Assembly: GCA_963751835.1 (NCBI GenBank)
Contig: CAVVWD010000021.1
Location: 1 to 64,000 of the forward strand
Direction: 5' to 3'
Length of the DNA: 64,000 nucleotides
From: JACVRW01 sp963751835
Lineage (GTDB): Bacteria; Actinomycetota; Thermoleophilia; Solirubrobacterales; Thermoleophilaceae
Part shown: positions 63,655 to 64,000 of the stretch, one piece after another
Layout: each line of letters begins with the position of its first letter
Numbering within the stretch: position 1 is the stretch's first letter
Translations under genes and position numbers: made by a program
The notes under the pieces: generated by a model
The model's database searches: none
Told to the model about the DNA's origin: nothing
The model's input: the letters and a program-made list of their open reading frames with translations, nothing else

Positions 63655-63664
63655 CGTAGGGGAC

Positions 63665-64000
63665 ATGCCGAAGGAACCGCGAGGCAACGTGGCACCAGGA
63701 GCAGAGGGCCGGGCGCCGGCCGCGCCGGTCCGCGCCGCCGCGGAGAGCTCGGATGGCGGCCAGGCGGCCGTCGCCCGCAGCGTGCCGACGGACTTCGAGC
63801 ATCACCCGGTCGACGAGCACGCCGGAGCCGGGCCGCTTTCGCCCACCGGCCCCCGGGCGAGGCTGAGCGACAACCAGCGCGTCCTGCTCGCGGACCTGTT
63901 CGCCGTGGTCGAGGAGCACGCCGACGAGGCCGCCGAGGAGATCGACCGCGTGCTCGTCATGCGGGCCTACGTGTTCGCGTGCGAACGCCATGCGGACCAG
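63665..64000 (+). CDS. relA: RelA/SpoT (p)ppGpp synthetase/hydrolase, N-terminal part (runs off the window)
   Basis: 112 codons are in the window. After a Ala/Pro-rich lead (about 65 residues) comes LSDNQRVLLADLFAVVEEHA, then EEIDRVLVMRAYVFACERHA, the helix that begins the HD hydrolase domain of bifunctional Rel enzymes (AxxFAxxxHxxQ). The catalytic parts lie beyond 64000. The position fits the common actinobacterial order secD-secF-...-relA. The identification rests on this short homology plus synteny. Confidence 0.8.
   Translation, partial: MPKEPRGNVAPGAEGRAPAAPVRAAAESSDGGQAAVARSVPTDFEHHPVDEHAGAGPLSPTGPRARLSDNQRVLLADLFAVVEEHADEAAEEIDRVLVMRAYVFACERHADQ

Overview
High-GC chromosomal DNA, most likely from an actinobacterium of the Thermoleophilia/Solirubrobacterales. 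The inference rests on the ruvC-ruvA-ruvB-secDF-recJ-relA neighbourhood, on several 'SQENVE' SnoaL-like proteins, on a collagen-like secreted protein of the GGTSYAV/NSVGxKQLKKNAVT type, and on secreted proteins with very basic tails. No rRNA operon, CRISPR array or plasmid origin was seen.

Layout. 0.2-4 kb: small membrane and SHOCT-domain proteins and a carboxymuconolactone-decarboxylase-like protein. 4.06-4.14 kb: one CAU-anticodon tRNA. 4.12-11.54 kb: an apparent integrated island. Its left edge is the tRNA 3' end and its right edge is a second copy of that end. It holds two paralogous secreted proteins, three SnoaL-like genes, a broken HTH/zinc-ribbon gene, and a nuclease-like gene cut short against an IS110 transposase remnant. 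No integrase is visible. 11.6-20.5 kb: two DUF1269 proteins, an MFS exporter, a cupin/TetR pair around a near-perfect 47-bp palindrome, a phosphodiester-glycosidase/phosphoesterase pair, a GST, a sugar nucleotidyltransferase and an RpiR regulator. 20.5-27.3 kb (minus strand): an ABC exporter operon (periplasmic adaptor, ATPase, permease, two exported proteins) and an upstream lipoprotein. 27.5-35.6 kb: a Vgb-like propeller with a PASTA-like tail, followed by two CusA/CzcA-type RND genes around a small lipoprotein. 35.8-44.2 kb: a secreted hydrolase, a patatin, pdxS-pdxT (PLP synthesis), an M29 aminopeptidase and, opposite, a BNR/PKD/LamG secreted protein. 44.4-51.7 kb: yebC, a DoxX-like gene, ruvC, ruvA, ruvB, a zinc-ribbon/PAS-like protein, a fused secDF and a small membrane protein. 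52.1-60.3 kb (minus strand): secreted P-domain and collagen-like proteins, then a four-gene overlapping operon (TPR protein, putative acyltransferase with a cyclic-nucleotide domain, methyltransferase, large ATPase/BTAD regulator). 60.5-64 kb: recJ, a SEC-C protein and the start of relA.

Two features run through the window. First, at least eight genes have a TAnnnT hexamer 7-11 nt before the start codon, mostly with no Shine-Dalgarno sequence, which indicates leaderless mRNAs. Second, about thirteen single-base frame breaks interrupt otherwise well-conserved genes. These may be assembly errors, so genes called 'broken' here should be read with that caution.
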